DNA of 64,000 bases, taken from NCBI RefSeq assembly GCF_000231055.2, contig NZ_CM001466.1:4575392-4639391 (forward strand), given 5' to 3'. Below, in pieces: positions 43,121-52,151 of this stretch. Numbering within the stretch: position 1 is the first letter of the stretch; each line of letters opens with the position of its first letter. A model generated the notes under the pieces. The model saw nothing but the letters and a program-made list of their open reading frames with translations. It made no database searches and was not told the origin of the DNA. Made by a program: the position numbers and the translations under genes. This DNA comes from Saccharomonospora azurea NA-128. GTDB taxonomy: Bacteria > Actinomycetota > Actinomycetes > Mycobacteriales > Pseudonocardiaceae.

Positions 43121-43993
43121 TCAGGCGTCGCGGCGCAAATCCCGGATGTCCGGACGAGGTCGGAATCCGGCCGAGGTGTAGGTGGCGAGGGCGCCGACGT
43201 TCGCGGTCGGTGTGGCCACGATCGCGCTGGACGCGCCCAGCTTCACCAGCGCCGCGACGGCGGCGACGGTGATCGCACGCCCGTGACCACGCCCGCGATG
43301 GTCCTGATGCACGCCCATCGGCTCCACGAGTCCCGGCCGTCCCGGACCCGCGGACCACACCGTGACCACCGCGACGGCGTCGTCTTCCTTGTCCCCGTCG
43401 AAGGCGAGCAGGCACCGCGCGTCGGAGTACGGGACGCCGGAAGCCATGGCGTGCCAGCGCTCGGCCGTGAACGTCGACCCGGAGAACGCCGCCCGCTGGA
43501 CGGCGGCGCGCACGTCCGCGTGCTCGCGACCGACCACCTCGACCCGCACACCGGGATCCGGAACCGGCTGCGTGAGGTCGTGTCTCAGGGACGTCCACGA
43601 CTCGTCGGCGCTCCAGCCGCGTTCGGGCAACAGGTCCCGCACCAGGGAGTTCGCCGGTGCTTCGAGGGAGACCGGCCCGTCCGGCAGCACGCCGCGCCGC
43701 GGATCGCCGAGGTCGTCCACCAGCCGGTGCGCGAGCTCCTCGTCCCGCAGAGCGTCCGGCGCGAGGGCCAGCCGCAACAGGGCCGGACCGTCCTGCAGGC
43801 CGACGGCGAGAATCCGCGCGCCGCGGCGCCAGGTCCGTAGCGCGGCGGCCGTGGCGTCGGCGCCGAACCGCCAGTACCAGCCGACGTCACCCGGGTGCAG
43901 CTGCCACGGTGCGTCGTCGTCCTGCCAGTGCCGGAGCGCGTCCACCGCCGCGGGCAGGCCGCCGACCGCGGGGATGCTCAAGGTGATCGTCAT
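43121..43993 (-). CDS. GNAT-family N-acetyltransferase
   Basis: 290-residue protein. The C-terminal half is a GNAT domain with the acetyl-CoA loop HRGRGHGRAI near residue 232 and NVGALATYTSAGFRPR at the end, where Asn-x-x-Ala and Tyr-x-x-x-Gly are standard. The N-terminal half (QDDGPALLRL-like) is probably a decayed or divergent second GNAT fold. ATG 43,993 lacks a Shine-Dalgarno site; ATG 44,011 is an alternative. It is convergent with pdxI with 15 bases between. Substrate unknown. Confidence 0.8.
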   Translation of the reverse strand: MTITLSIPAVGGLPAAVDALRHWQDDDAPWQLHPGDVGWYWRFGADATAAALRTWRRGARILAVGLQDGPALLRLALAPDALRDEELAHRLVDDLGDPRRGVLPDGPVSLEAPANSLVRDLLPERGWSADESWTSLRHDLTQPVPDPGVRVEVVGREHADVRAAVQRAAFSGSTFTAERWHAMASGVPYSDARCLLAFDGDKEDDAVAVVTVWSAGPGRPGLVEPMGVHQDHRGRGHGRAITVAAVAALVKLGASSAIVATPTANVGALATYTSAGFRPRPDIRDLRRDA

Positions 43994-44097
43994 GTCGCGA
44001 CTACACACCATGCGCCGACCGGGCGCAGCCGGTTTTCGTCGGTGCAGGTGGCCACAATGGGCGGCACGACGGGACGGACAGCGAGGGCGGACCAGGC

Positions 44098-44174
44098 GCT
44101 ACGAGACGACGGTGTCGATCGACGCGGATCCCCGCCGCGTGTGGGACGACGCCGACACCGGGGTGGCCCGCTGA
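44098..44174 (+). pseudogene. SRPBCC N-terminal fragment
   Basis: The peptide RYETTVSIDADPRRVW resembles the first strand and helix of SRPBCC (polyketide cyclase/START-like) proteins, and is followed after a few residues by a stop. No start or remaining domain is present. This may be a short relic, or coincidence. Confidence 0.25.
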
Positions 44175-44196
44175 CGGGCCCGACCGCCTCGGAGGT

Positions 44197-45174
44197 TCAG
44201 TCGTCGAGGCGGCCGTCGGCGCGGCCGAGCCAGTACCGTTTGCGGACCTCGTGCACCACGGACACGTCGAACGACGCGATGCCCGGAAGGTGGGCGAGGT
44301 CCTCGGTCAGCAGTGCGGCCAGGGCGTCCTCGTGTTCGAAGACGCCGTGGTGCACCACCGAGGAGCTGCCCGCGACGACGGTCACGTAGCGGGCGGAGGG
44401 ATGTTCGGCCAGGGCCTCGGCGACGGGTTTGATGGCCGAGGGCGTGACGGTGAGTGCCACGATGGCTTCGAGCGTGTAGCCGAGGACACTCGGTTCGATC
44501 TCCACGCGCGGGCGCACGATCCCGCGCCGCAGCAGTGACTGCACCATGCGGTAGGCGGTGGACTGGCCGACACCGAGCTCGCGGGCCACCTGGGCCGTCG
44601 CGATGCGACCGTTCCGCCGCAGCAGACGCAGAGTCGCCCACAGCTCGTCGTCGAGTGCGACCGGCTCGTCGAGGCCCTCGCCGTCGTCCTGGGACAGTGC
44701 CGCCACCTGTTCCTCGGTGAGCCGCGGGAGCCGCCACGAGTCGGCTTTCGTCACCCCGCGCAGGACGAGTTCGGTGTGGGTGGAGCGCACGCCGTCGAGG
44801 GTGGGAGCGCGGTCCAGCAGCGCCGGTATGCCGTCGGCCTGAGCGGCCTGCATCGTGCAGAAGACGTCGGCGCGTCCCGCGGTGGTCGCCACGAACTGGG
44901 TCGCGGACAGCTCGGCGAGGGCGCTCGCCACCTTGTCCGCCTCGCCCGGTGCGGTGTCGACCCACACGTGCCAGGGATTGCCGTGCCCGGTGAGTGACCA
45001 GTCGAGCTGCCCGATGACCCGCAGCAGCCGGGCCGCCTCCAGGCGCGCGAGCCGACGGCTCACCGTGCTCGACGACCAGCCGAGCACCTCGGAGAGCCGG
45101 GACAGCGGGGCGCGGGGGGCCACCTGAAGGGCCGCGACGAGGTCCAAGTCCTCGGCGTCGAGGGACGCGCTCAT
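44197..45174 (-). CDS. Lrp/AsnC-type regulator with two AsnC modules
   Basis: 325-residue tandem Lrp protein. An N-terminal AsnC helix-turn-helix (LVAALQVAPRAPLSRLSEVL, VSRRLARLE) and a ligand-binding RAM-like region are followed by a second HTH (LLRRNGRIATAQVARELGV, AYRMVQSLLRRG) and second sensing region ending in SFDVSVVHEVRKRYW. ATG 45,174 is used since homology starts there; GTG or ATG codons further up add only a few residues. It is divergent from abgT, so it likely controls the transporter-peptidase operon, perhaps in response to an aminoacylated ligand such as glutamate or p-aminobenzoyl-glutamate. Confidence 0.87.
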   Translation of the reverse strand: MSASLDAEDLDLVAALQVAPRAPLSRLSEVLGWSSSTVSRRLARLEAARLLRVIGQLDWSLTGHGNPWHVWVDTAPGEADKVASALAELSATQFVATTAGRADVFCTMQAAQADGIPALLDRAPTLDGVRSTHTELVLRGVTKADSWRLPRLTEEQVAALSQDDGEGLDEPVALDDELWATLRLLRRNGRIATAQVARELGVGQSTAYRMVQSLLRRGIVRPRVEIEPSVLGYTLEAIVALTVTPSAIKPVAEALAEHPSARYVTVVAGSSSVVHHGVFEHEDALAALLTEDLAHLPGIASFDVSVVHEVRKRYWLGRADGRLDD

Positions 45175-45233
45175 GCACGGAATGTAGCACCGACCCACCA
45201 CTTCTGAATAGATATGGCATTTTCGGGCGCCTC

Positions 45234-45262
45234 TTGACTAATCTGCCCAGTCGGCTTGTAAT
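45234..45262 (+). promoter_or_regulatory. Promoter of abgT operon
   Basis: TTGACT at 45,234-45,239 and TGTAAT at 45,257-45,262 are separated by exactly 17 bases, a near-consensus housekeeping sigma promoter. Transcription would start near 45,269, giving a leader of about 38 bases. An AT-rich stretch just upstream (45,203-45,222) would suit Lrp-type binding. Confidence 0.65.
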
Positions 45263-45306
45263 TCTCGGAACTTCCTTCCAGCCCGACCCGAACGGACTCA
45301 TCGACC

Positions 45307-46863
45307 GTGGCCGAGACGACAGAGACGGTCTCCACAGAGAAGACCTCCCGCACCGTGCGCGTGACACTGCGAGTGCTCGCGGGCATCGAGCGGCTGGGCA
45401 ACAAGCTGCCGCACCCCTTCTGGCTGTTCGTGATCATGGCCGGGGTCGTGGTGGCCCTCAGCGCGATCCTGGACGCGCTGGGCGCGTTCGCGATCTCCCC
45501 GGCCGACGGCGAACGCGTCGAGATCAAGAGCCTGCTCTCCGCCGAGGGCCTGCACATGATGGTGGGCGACGCGGTGGAGAACTTCGCGACGTTCCCACCG
45601 CTGGCGCTCATCATCGTGGTGATGCTCGGCGTCTCGGTCGCCGAGCGCAGCGGCATGCTCTCCGCGCTGCTGCGCCGCACCGTGACCCGCGTGCCGGCGA
45701 AGTACCTGACCTTCGCGTTGGCGTTCACCGGCGTGTGCGCGAGCGTGCTCTCCGACGCCGCCTACGTGGTGCTCATCCCGCTGGGCGCGCTCGTGTTCAA
45801 GGCGGCGGGGCGCAGCCCCATCCTCGGCACGGTCGTGGCGTTCGGCTCGATCTCGGCCGGCTACGACGCCTCGGTGCTCGTCACGGCGAGCGACGTCCTG
45901 TTCGCGGGCATCACCACGAGCGCGGTCGGGCTGATCGACCCGGACCACGTGGTCAACCCGCTGGCGAACTACTTCTTCACGGCGGTGTCGGCGGTCGTCC
46001 TCGCGCTGGTCATCACGCTGGTCACCGAGTTCCTGCTCAGCAAGCGCACGGCGAACATGTCCGTCGACGGCGACGGCGTCGACCAGAGCCTCGGCGAGAT
46101 GGAACTGACCGCCCAGGAACGCAAGGGCCTGCGCTACTCCGGTCTGGCTCTGCTGGTCTTGGCGGCGCTCGTGGCCGCCGCGCTCATCCCGCCCGCGTCG
46201 CCGTTCCGCGGCGAGGACGGCGGTGTGCTGAGCTCGCCGATCATCACCGGGATCGCGGTGGTGCTGGGGCTGGCGTTCCTGCTCATGGGCGCCGTCTACG
46301 GCCGGGTCGTCGGCACGCTGCCCAAGGCAGGCGACATCCCGGCGGCGATGGCCGTCGGCGTGCGGGACCTGGCGCCGGTGATGGTGCTCTTCTTCGCGGC
46401 GAGCCAGTTCATCGCCTACTTCAAGTGGACCTCGATGGGCGAGGTCATCGCCGTGCGGGGCGCGGACCTGCTCGACGCCCTCGGCGTGCACCCGCTGGCG
46501 ATGCTCATCGGCATGATCCTCGTCGCCGCGGTGATGAACATCTTCATCACGAGCGGGTCGGCGCAGTGGACTCTGATCGCGCCGGTGTTCGTGCCGATGT
46601 TCATGCTGCTGGACGTGCCGCCGGAGACCACGCAGGCCGTCTTCCGCATCGCCGACTCCGCGACCAACCTGATCAGCCCCATGAGCCCGTACTTCGTGAT
46701 GGCGCTGGGCTTCCTGCAGCGTTACCGCAAGCAGGCGGGCATCGGCACGCTGATGTCGCTGACGCTGCCCATCTCGATGGTGGTGCTGGTGTCGTGGACG
46801 TTGCTGTTCGTCGCCTGGTGGCTGCTCGGTATCCCGCTGGGTCCGGGCGTGGACGTCCGCTGA
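45307..46863 (+). CDS. abgT: AbgT-family p-aminobenzoyl-glutamate transporter
   Basis: 518-residue integral membrane protein of the AbgT family, which moves p-aminobenzoyl-glutamate (and, in some members, sulfonamides) across the cell membrane by ion coupling. Typical features are the N-terminal GIERLGNKLPHPFWLF, VSVAERSGMLSAL, SVLSDAAYVVLIPLGAL, ITSGSAQWTLIAPVFVPM and LISPMSPYFVMAL; about ten hydrophobic segments are visible. Start is GTG 45,307. The M20 peptidase gene follows 26 bases later in the same operon, which supports import and cleavage of aminobenzoyl-glutamate. A regulator gene is divergent. Confidence 0.92.
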   Translation: MAETTETVSTEKTSRTVRVTLRVLAGIERLGNKLPHPFWLFVIMAGVVVALSAILDALGAFAISPADGERVEIKSLLSAEGLHMMVGDAVENFATFPPLALIIVVMLGVSVAERSGMLSALLRRTVTRVPAKYLTFALAFTGVCASVLSDAAYVVLIPLGALVFKAAGRSPILGTVVAFGSISAGYDASVLVTASDVLFAGITTSAVGLIDPDHVVNPLANYFFTAVSAVVLALVITLVTEFLLSKRTANMSVDGDGVDQSLGEMELTAQERKGLRYSGLALLVLAALVAAALIPPASPFRGEDGGVLSSPIITGIAVVLGLAFLLMGAVYGRVVGTLPKAGDIPAAMAVGVRDLAPVMVLFFAASQFIAYFKWTSMGEVIAVRGADLLDALGVHPLAMLIGMILVAAVMNIFITSGSAQWTLIAPVFVPMFMLLDVPPETTQAVFRIADSATNLISPMSPYFVMALGFLQRYRKQAGIGTLMSLTLPISMVVLVSWTLLFVAWWLLGIPLGPGVDVR

Positions 46864-46889
46864 GCCTTCGACACCGAGGAGAACGAAAG

Positions 46890-48044
46890 ATGTCACTGGA
46901 CGACGTGGCCGCCTGGACGAAACGGGCGCTGCCGGAGCTGACCGACGACCTCCGCATGCTCGTGGAGCTGGAGACCCCCAGCGACGACAAGGTGCTGCTG
47001 GACCGCGGTCTCGACGCGCTCTCGCGCTGGCTGGTCGAGCGGCTGGGTGAGCCGGACGAGACGACCCGGTACGACGGCGGGGAGTGGGGCGACGCGCTCC
47101 ACGCCACCTACACCGGAACCTGCCCGGGCACGGTGCTGATCCTCTGCCACTACGACACCGTGTGGCCCGCGGGCACGCTCGCCGAGTGGCCCTTCGAGGT
47201 CCGGGACGGGCGCGCGACCGGACCGGGCGTGTTCGACATGAAGCACGGCATCGTGCAGGCGGTGTGGGCGCTGCGGTGTCTGCGCGAGCTCGACCTGCCG
47301 AGGCCGACGGTGCGGCTGCTGTTCAACGGCGACGAGGAGATCGGCAGCCCGGCCGCCCGCCCCCACATCGAACGGCTCAGCGAGGACACGCTCGCCACGC
47401 TCGTCCTGGAGGCGTCGGCCGACGGCGCGTTGAAGACGGTGCGCAAGGGTGTCGGCCTCTTCGACGTCACCGTGGAGGGCATCGAGTCGCACGCGGGCCT
47501 GGACCCGGATGCCGGTGTCAGTGCCATCCACCAGCTCGCCGAACTCGTTCCCGCCATCGTCGGTGCCGCGGCGCCGGAGAAGGGCACGACGATCAACGTC
47601 GGGCTGATCCGGGGCGGCACCGGCCGCAACGTCGTGGCCCGGCACGCGACGTGCGGCATCGACATCCGCGTCTCCGACCCGGCGGAGCTGGAGCGGCTCG
47701 ACGCGGTGTTCGCCGGGCTGCGCCTGTCCGACCCCCGCGCGCAGCTCACCGTGAACGGGGAGTGGAACCGGCCGCCCATGGTCGCGCACGACGCGTCCCG
47801 GGCGCTGTTCGCGGTGGCGCGGGGCGTGGCGGAGGAACTCGGCTGGGCGGAGCTCGACGGCGTCGCCGTCGGCGGTGCGAGCGACGGCAACTTCGTGTCG
47901 GCGCTCGGCCGTCCTGTGCTGGACGGACTCGGCGCGGTCGGTTCGGGAGCGCACGCTCGGCACGAGCACGTGCTGCTCGACCACCTTCCCGGCAGGACCG
48001 CGCTGGTGGCCGGCATCCTGAGCGCGCTGGCCGAGCGGAGCTGA
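46890..48044 (+). CDS. M20 zinc metallopeptidase, glutamate carboxypeptidase (CPG2)-like
   Basis: 384-residue M20 enzyme. Metal ligands are seen in LCHYDTVWP (His), GVFDMKHG (Asp), NGDEEIGSP (Glu-Glu), and a late HARHEHV (His). The motif order and lack of signal peptide resemble carboxypeptidase G2-type enzymes that remove C-terminal glutamate from folate fragments. ATG 46,890 with GAGGA upstream. Since it shares an operon with abgT, the probable substrate is p-aminobenzoyl-glutamate, giving p-aminobenzoate for folate synthesis, and glutamate. This is an inference from context. Confidence 0.85.
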   Translation: MSLDDVAAWTKRALPELTDDLRMLVELETPSDDKVLLDRGLDALSRWLVERLGEPDETTRYDGGEWGDALHATYTGTCPGTVLILCHYDTVWPAGTLAEWPFEVRDGRATGPGVFDMKHGIVQAVWALRCLRELDLPRPTVRLLFNGDEEIGSPAARPHIERLSEDTLATLVLEASADGALKTVRKGVGLFDVTVEGIESHAGLDPDAGVSAIHQLAELVPAIVGAAAPEKGTTINVGLIRGGTGRNVVARHATCGIDIRVSDPAELERLDAVFAGLRLSDPRAQLTVNGEWNRPPMVAHDASRALFAVARGVAEELGWAELDGVAVGGASDGNFVSALGRPVLDGLGAVGSGAHARHEHVLLDHLPGRTALVAGILSALAERS

Positions 48045-48065
48045 CGGGTTGTGGGGTCGGCGCCG

Positions 48066-49313
48066 TCAGTGCGCGCCGACCTCCACGCCGTCGAGCGGCA
48101 CCGACGGATCGGCGAGCCGCGCGGCGTCCACGGTGGCGCGGCTGCGGATGAGCCGTTTGGCGGGCTCGATGCCGTCGGACCACCGGTTGACATGCATGCC
48201 CGCCACCACGCGGCCGTCCGCGAGCCAGAACGTGTGGAAGCTGTTCTCCTCCATGTCGCCCCGAACCACCAGGTCGTGGGACGCACGCGGATCCAGCAGC
48301 CCGATGAACTCCATCCCGATGTCGTACTGGTCGGTGTAGAAGAAGGGCAACTCGTCGTAGGGTTGCCCACGCCCCTGCAGAGTGCGCGCCGCCGCGGGGC
48401 CCATGCCCAGCGCGTTGGCCCAGTGCTCCACCCGCACGTGCCTGCCGTAGAACGGGTGGCGCGCGGAGGCGACGTCACCCGCCGCGGCGATCGTGGGGTC
48501 GGCCGTGCGCAGGTACTCGTCCACCACGATGCCGTGATTCGCGTCGTCCAGCGGCAGGCCACCGCCTCGCGCCAGAGCCGTGTTGGGTGACGCGCCGACG
48601 GCGATCAGCACGGTGTCGGCCTCGATCTCCTCACCCGCGTCCGTCGTGACCCCCATGACGTGGCCGGACCCGATGAGGGAGCGTGGTCGCTGCCCGGTCA
48701 GCACCCTGACGCCGTGCCTGCGGTGCGCGTCGGCGAAGTACTGCCCGACCTCCGTGCCCAGCGTGGACCCCAACGGCACGGTCTGCGGCTCCACCACCGT
48801 CACCGGGCAGCCGTACTGCCAGGCAGCCGCAGCCACTTCGAGCCCGATCCAGCCCCCGCCGATCACGGCGACCGGGTTGCCGGTGCGCAGTGCCGCGCGG
48901 ATCCGGTCGGAGTCGCGCAGTTCGCGCAGGTAGTACACGCCCTTCAGCTCGGCGCCCGGCAACGACAGGCGGCGCGGGCTCGCCCCCGTGGCGAGGATCA
49001 GGTGCGTGTACGCGAGGCGCCGCCCGCCCGCCAGCTCCACGTCACGGGTGTCGCGGTGGACGTCGACCGCCGCCGTGCCGAGCAGGAGATCCACCTCGTT
49101 GTCGGCGTACCAACCGGATTCGTGGACGGCCGTGCTCGCGCGCTCGGCGTCGCCGAGTAGATAGTCCTTCGACAACGGCGGACGCTCGTACGGCAGTTCC
49201 TCCTCGGCACCCACGAGCCGGATCGCGCCGGAGAACCCCTCGGCGCGCAAGGTCTCGGCGGCCTTCGCGCCCGCGAGCCCCGCTCCGACGATGACGACGG
49301 TGTCGTCCGCCAT
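48066..49313 (-). CDS. FAD-dependent ferredoxin/rubredoxin-type reductase
   Basis: 415-residue flavoprotein with two Rossmann folds: FAD motif VIVGAGLAGAKAAETL at 6-21, NAD motif VIGGGWIGLEVAA near 147, the ATG-type ILATGASPRRL and IAAAGDVAS with the FAD-binding aspartate. A C-terminal reductase dimerisation domain completes the length. It matches putidaredoxin/rhodocoxin reductases that pass electrons from NAD(P)H to a ferredoxin, often for a P450; no such partner is beside it. ATG 49,313 (MADDTVVIVG) is clear from the start of the fold. It is convergent with the M20 gene. Confidence 0.9.
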   Translation of the reverse strand: MADDTVVIVGAGLAGAKAAETLRAEGFSGAIRLVGAEEELPYERPPLSKDYLLGDAERASTAVHESGWYADNEVDLLLGTAAVDVHRDTRDVELAGGRRLAYTHLILATGASPRRLSLPGAELKGVYYLRELRDSDRIRAALRTGNPVAVIGGGWIGLEVAAAAWQYGCPVTVVEPQTVPLGSTLGTEVGQYFADAHRRHGVRVLTGQRPRSLIGSGHVMGVTTDAGEEIEADTVLIAVGASPNTALARGGGLPLDDANHGIVVDEYLRTADPTIAAAGDVASARHPFYGRHVRVEHWANALGMGPAAARTLQGRGQPYDELPFFYTDQYDIGMEFIGLLDPRASHDLVVRGDMEENSFHTFWLADGRVVAGMHVNRWSDGIEPAKRLIRSRATVDAARLADPSVPLDGVEVGAH

Positions 49314-49515
49314 GCCCTCACCGCCTTCGTGTGGTGCGCGCCCGTGGGCCGTGAGTACCCGGCCTCCGGTGGTGTTACGCACGGGCCTTTCCCCGATGAC
49401 GTCCGCGTCCCGGGTCGGTAACGCTTCGTCTCGGTGATCGTCTTTCGGGCGCCGGCGTGGGCACCGCCGCGTAAGTTCCCGGCTCGTTGTGTCGTGATCG
49501 AGCGGAAAGGTCGTT

Positions 49516-51273
49516 GTGTCTTACTCTCGAAGATCCGGGCGAGTCTCCCGGGTGCTGGCGGGTCTCGCCGCCGTTCTGGTTCTGGGAACCGTCACCGTCC
49601 CTGCGGCCGTCGCCGACGAGGAGGACGTGACCGCAGTGCCGTCGACGTCGTCCACGACGGCACCCCCGTCGACGACGACGCCCACCACGCCCGTCGAGTC
49701 GGACGAACCACCGGTGAGCGGCGCGGACCTCGCGGTCGATGCGTCGGTGGGCGACGGGCAGTACCTCCTCGGTGAGGAGATGCCCGTGACGGTGACCGTC
49801 AGCAACATCGGTGACGCCGATGCCCATGAAGTCATCGTCTATCTCCACGGCGAGGACGATTTCTCCGTCAGCGTGCCCCGCGAGCAGTGGAAGGGGTTCA
49901 CCTGGCCTGACGGCGCGACGTTGCGCGCCGGGGCGACCGTCACGTTCGATCTGGCGGTCACACCCAAGTCCTGGGAGAGCGGTGAGGTCGCGGCGATCAG
50001 GGTGTCCGCCCAGAGTCCGGACGAGGTGCGCTGGAGCAACAACGAGATCGGCGGCATCGTGGTGCCGGTCGTTCCTCCGACCCCGACCCATCCCGTGACC
50101 GGAACGGTCTACGGGGACGGCAACGGCAACGGAGTGCTGGACGATGGTGAAGGCCTGGCGGGGGTCACCATCCAGTTGAATCGTTTTCCGGGAAACCATT
50201 TCCGGAAGGTCAAGACCGGCTCCGACGGACGTTTCGCCTTCGACGACGTGTCCGCAGGTCTTTACGAGCTCAGTGTGAGCGGCACTGACTGGATCGGGCC
50301 GTACTCGATCCCTGTCCGCGTCGACGGTTCAGGCGACCACACCGACCTTCAGTTCCGCCGTACGCGCCCGGTTTCCGACGTTCTCGTGCCCACCGTGAAG
50401 TTCACCCAGGACACCTACCGGCCCGGTGACACAGCGCAGGTGACAGTCACGTTGACCAACAACGGTGACGAGCCGCTGCGGGGCGTCACAGCGTTCTGCT
50501 CGGGTGCCGGTAGCAGCGACGAACTCGGCGGAGTCGAGGATGCCGAGCACTGGGGCGACCTGGTGTGGGGATCGAAGGGGGTCACCGTCCCAGCGCACAC
50601 CACGAAGACCTATCAGGTCACCGGTGTCGTGCGCGACGGTGCCGCCGACTACGGGTTCGTCACACTCGGCTGCGACTTCGGCCCGGGCGAGGACATCAGC
50701 GGCCACCCGCACGCTCTGGATCGGGCGAAGGTACCGGGACGGACCGCTGATGCGGCGGTCAAGGTGTTCCACGACCGCGACGAGGACGGCGTTGTGGACG
50801 ACGACGAATATCTGTCGGGCGTGACTGTCGGGTTGCGCGACCGCGATGCGGACACCCCGATGGTGACGGCGGAGACCGACGAACGGGGCCGGGCAGCGTT
50901 CGCCGACCACCAGGCCGGGATGTATCACATCGAGGTCTTCGGGCCGTGGCAACGCGCGGACGGTGCGGCCTTGCACCTTCTGGTGCATGCCGAGTACAGC
51001 CTGTATTACAACACCAACACCGTCGAAGTCGTCCCGGGGCCGAACAAGCCGTTGCCCGGTGCCGGGGGAGACGGTGGGGATGCGCCGACGGGGTCGACTC
51101 CCGCCGACTCGGCCGATCCCGTATCGAAGCAGGCTCAGGACGTCGACGAGCTCGCCTCCACCGGGGTCGACGCGGTGACTCTCGGCGGTGTCGGGCTGGC
51201 TGTGGTGCTCGCCGGTGCCGTGACGCTGGTGGTCGCGCGTCGTCGTCGGGCGGAAGGCTCGACCGAATCCTGA
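49516..51273 (+). CDS. Cell-wall surface protein with SdrD B-like repeats and LAXTG sorting signal
   Basis: 585-residue exported protein. A signal peptide (residues 1-33, cleavage near AVADE) leads to a Thr/Pro-rich linker (35-65), a CARDB-like domain (70-190), a SdrD B-like domain with EF-hand-like loop DGNGNGVLDDGE near 200, a second CARDB-like domain (about 290-400), a second SdrD B-like domain (DRDEDGVVDDDE near 420), then a Gly/Pro linker, LASTG sorting motif at about 553, a hydrophobic segment and RRRR tail. The LAXTG form is recognised by class E sortases of high-GC Gram-positives. GTG 49,516 follows GGAAAGG. It should be covalently anchored to peptidoglycan and bind calcium; ligand unknown. 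Confidence 0.85.
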   Translation: MSYSRRSGRVSRVLAGLAAVLVLGTVTVPAAVADEEDVTAVPSTSSTTAPPSTTTPTTPVESDEPPVSGADLAVDASVGDGQYLLGEEMPVTVTVSNIGDADAHEVIVYLHGEDDFSVSVPREQWKGFTWPDGATLRAGATVTFDLAVTPKSWESGEVAAIRVSAQSPDEVRWSNNEIGGIVVPVVPPTPTHPVTGTVYGDGNGNGVLDDGEGLAGVTIQLNRFPGNHFRKVKTGSDGRFAFDDVSAGLYELSVSGTDWIGPYSIPVRVDGSGDHTDLQFRRTRPVSDVLVPTVKFTQDTYRPGDTAQVTVTLTNNGDEPLRGVTAFCSGAGSSDELGGVEDAEHWGDLVWGSKGVTVPAHTTKTYQVTGVVRDGAADYGFVTLGCDFGPGEDISGHPHALDRAKVPGRTADAAVKVFHDRDEDGVVDDDEYLSGVTVGLRDRDADTPMVTAETDERGRAAFADHQAGMYHIEVFGPWQRADGAALHLLVHAEYSLYYNTNTVEVVPGPNKPLPGAGGDGGDAPTGSTPADSADPVSKQAQDVDELASTGVDAVTLGGVGLAVVLAGAVTLVVARRRRAEGSTES

Positions 51274-51289
51274 CCACCGGGTCGGTGGT
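51273..51289. terminator. Short bidirectional hairpin between convergent genes
   Basis: ACCACCG-GGT-CGGTGGT is a perfect 7-bp stem with a 3-base loop, lying exactly between the stops of the surface protein and IclR genes. It lacks a T-run, as is common for actinobacterial terminators. Confidence 0.5.
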
Positions 51290-52066
51290 TCAGCCGCCGA
51301 CTCGCGCCGTGAGCTCGGCGGCCGAGGCGCGCACCTCGGCCGCCAGTTCCGGCCACCGCCGCCCGCACTCGCCGTCGCCGTCGCACTCGTGCCGGAACGT
51401 CACGCTGATCGCGGCGATCGGTCTGCCGTCCGGGTTGACGACCGGCGCGGCGACGGAGGCGAAGCCCGGGGTCACGTAGCCGTCCTCGACGGCCCATCCC
51501 CTGCGGCGCTCCTCGGACAGCACGCGGCGCAGGCGCGGCAGATCGGTGGGCCCGCGCCCGGTGCGGAGGACGAAACTCCGGGCGTGGGGAAACAGCGCCC
51601 GCACCTGGGCCGCGGGCAGATGGGCGAGGATCGCGCGGCCCGACGCGGGCAGGTGCGCGGGCAGGCGCACCCCGACCTCGGTCACGAGTCCCAGCGGCCA
51701 CCGAGGTTGCTCCCGCAGCAGGTAGAGCGTCTCGGCGCCGTGCAGAACGCCCAGGTGGGCGGTGAGCCCGATCCGCTCGGTGAGGGCGCGCAGCAGCGGG
51801 CGGGCCAGCTCCTCCAGCGGGTTGTGCCGCAGGTAGGCCGAGCCCACCTCGAACGCCGCCACCCCGAGGCCGTAGCGGCGCTGCTCCGGCAGGTGAGTGA
51901 CGAACCCGGCCGCCACCAGCTCGGACAACAGGTGGTAGGTCGTGGAACGCGGCAGCTGCAACTCGCGGGCCACGGCGCTCGCCGTCATCGGCTCCGCCTT
52001 CGCCGCCAGCAGACGCAGCAGGGCCAACCCCCGCCGCAACGCGGGCACGTCACTGCTTCGCCCCAC
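51290..52066 (-). CDS. IclR-family regulator of histidine utilisation
   Basis: 258-residue IclR protein: N-terminal winged HTH (ALRRGLALLRLL, MTASAVARELQLPRSTTYHLL) and C-terminal effector domain (GLTAHLGVLHGAETLYL, ASVAAPVVNPDGRPIAAISV). GTG 52,066 follows GGGAGG. It is divergent from hutH with 85 bases between, which contain a 13-bp palindrome, so it is very likely the hut regulator, probably sensing urocanate or histidine. Confidence 0.88.
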   Translation of the reverse strand: MGRSSDVPALRRGLALLRLLAAKAEPMTASAVARELQLPRSTTYHLLSELVAAGFVTHLPEQRRYGLGVAAFEVGSAYLRHNPLEELARPLLRALTERIGLTAHLGVLHGAETLYLLREQPRWPLGLVTEVGVRLPAHLPASGRAILAHLPAAQVRALFPHARSFVLRTGRGPTDLPRLRRVLSEERRRGWAVEDGYVTPGFASVAAPVVNPDGRPIAAISVTFRHECDGDGECGRRWPELAAEVRASAAELTARVGG

Positions 52067-52091
52067 GCGTCACCTCCCACCGTCTGGTATC

Positions 52092-52104
52092 CGAGACAGT
52101 CTCG
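52092..52104. promoter_or_regulatory. Palindrome, candidate hut operator
   Basis: CGAGACAGTCTCG is a perfect 13-bp palindrome between the divergent IclR and hutH genes, 48 bases before hutH. IclR-type operators are palindromes of this size. A partial GTCTCG copy follows at about 52,114. Confidence 0.55.
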
Positions 52105-52151
52105 CTCGCCGTGGTCTCGCTCGCGAGCCTCGCGCGCGGTGTGATGGGAGC

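Noticed and set aside
45234-46889. Long open frame upstream of the M20 peptidase start
   Set aside because: It is an out-of-frame shadow of abgT; the real start is ATG 46,890 with GAGGA.
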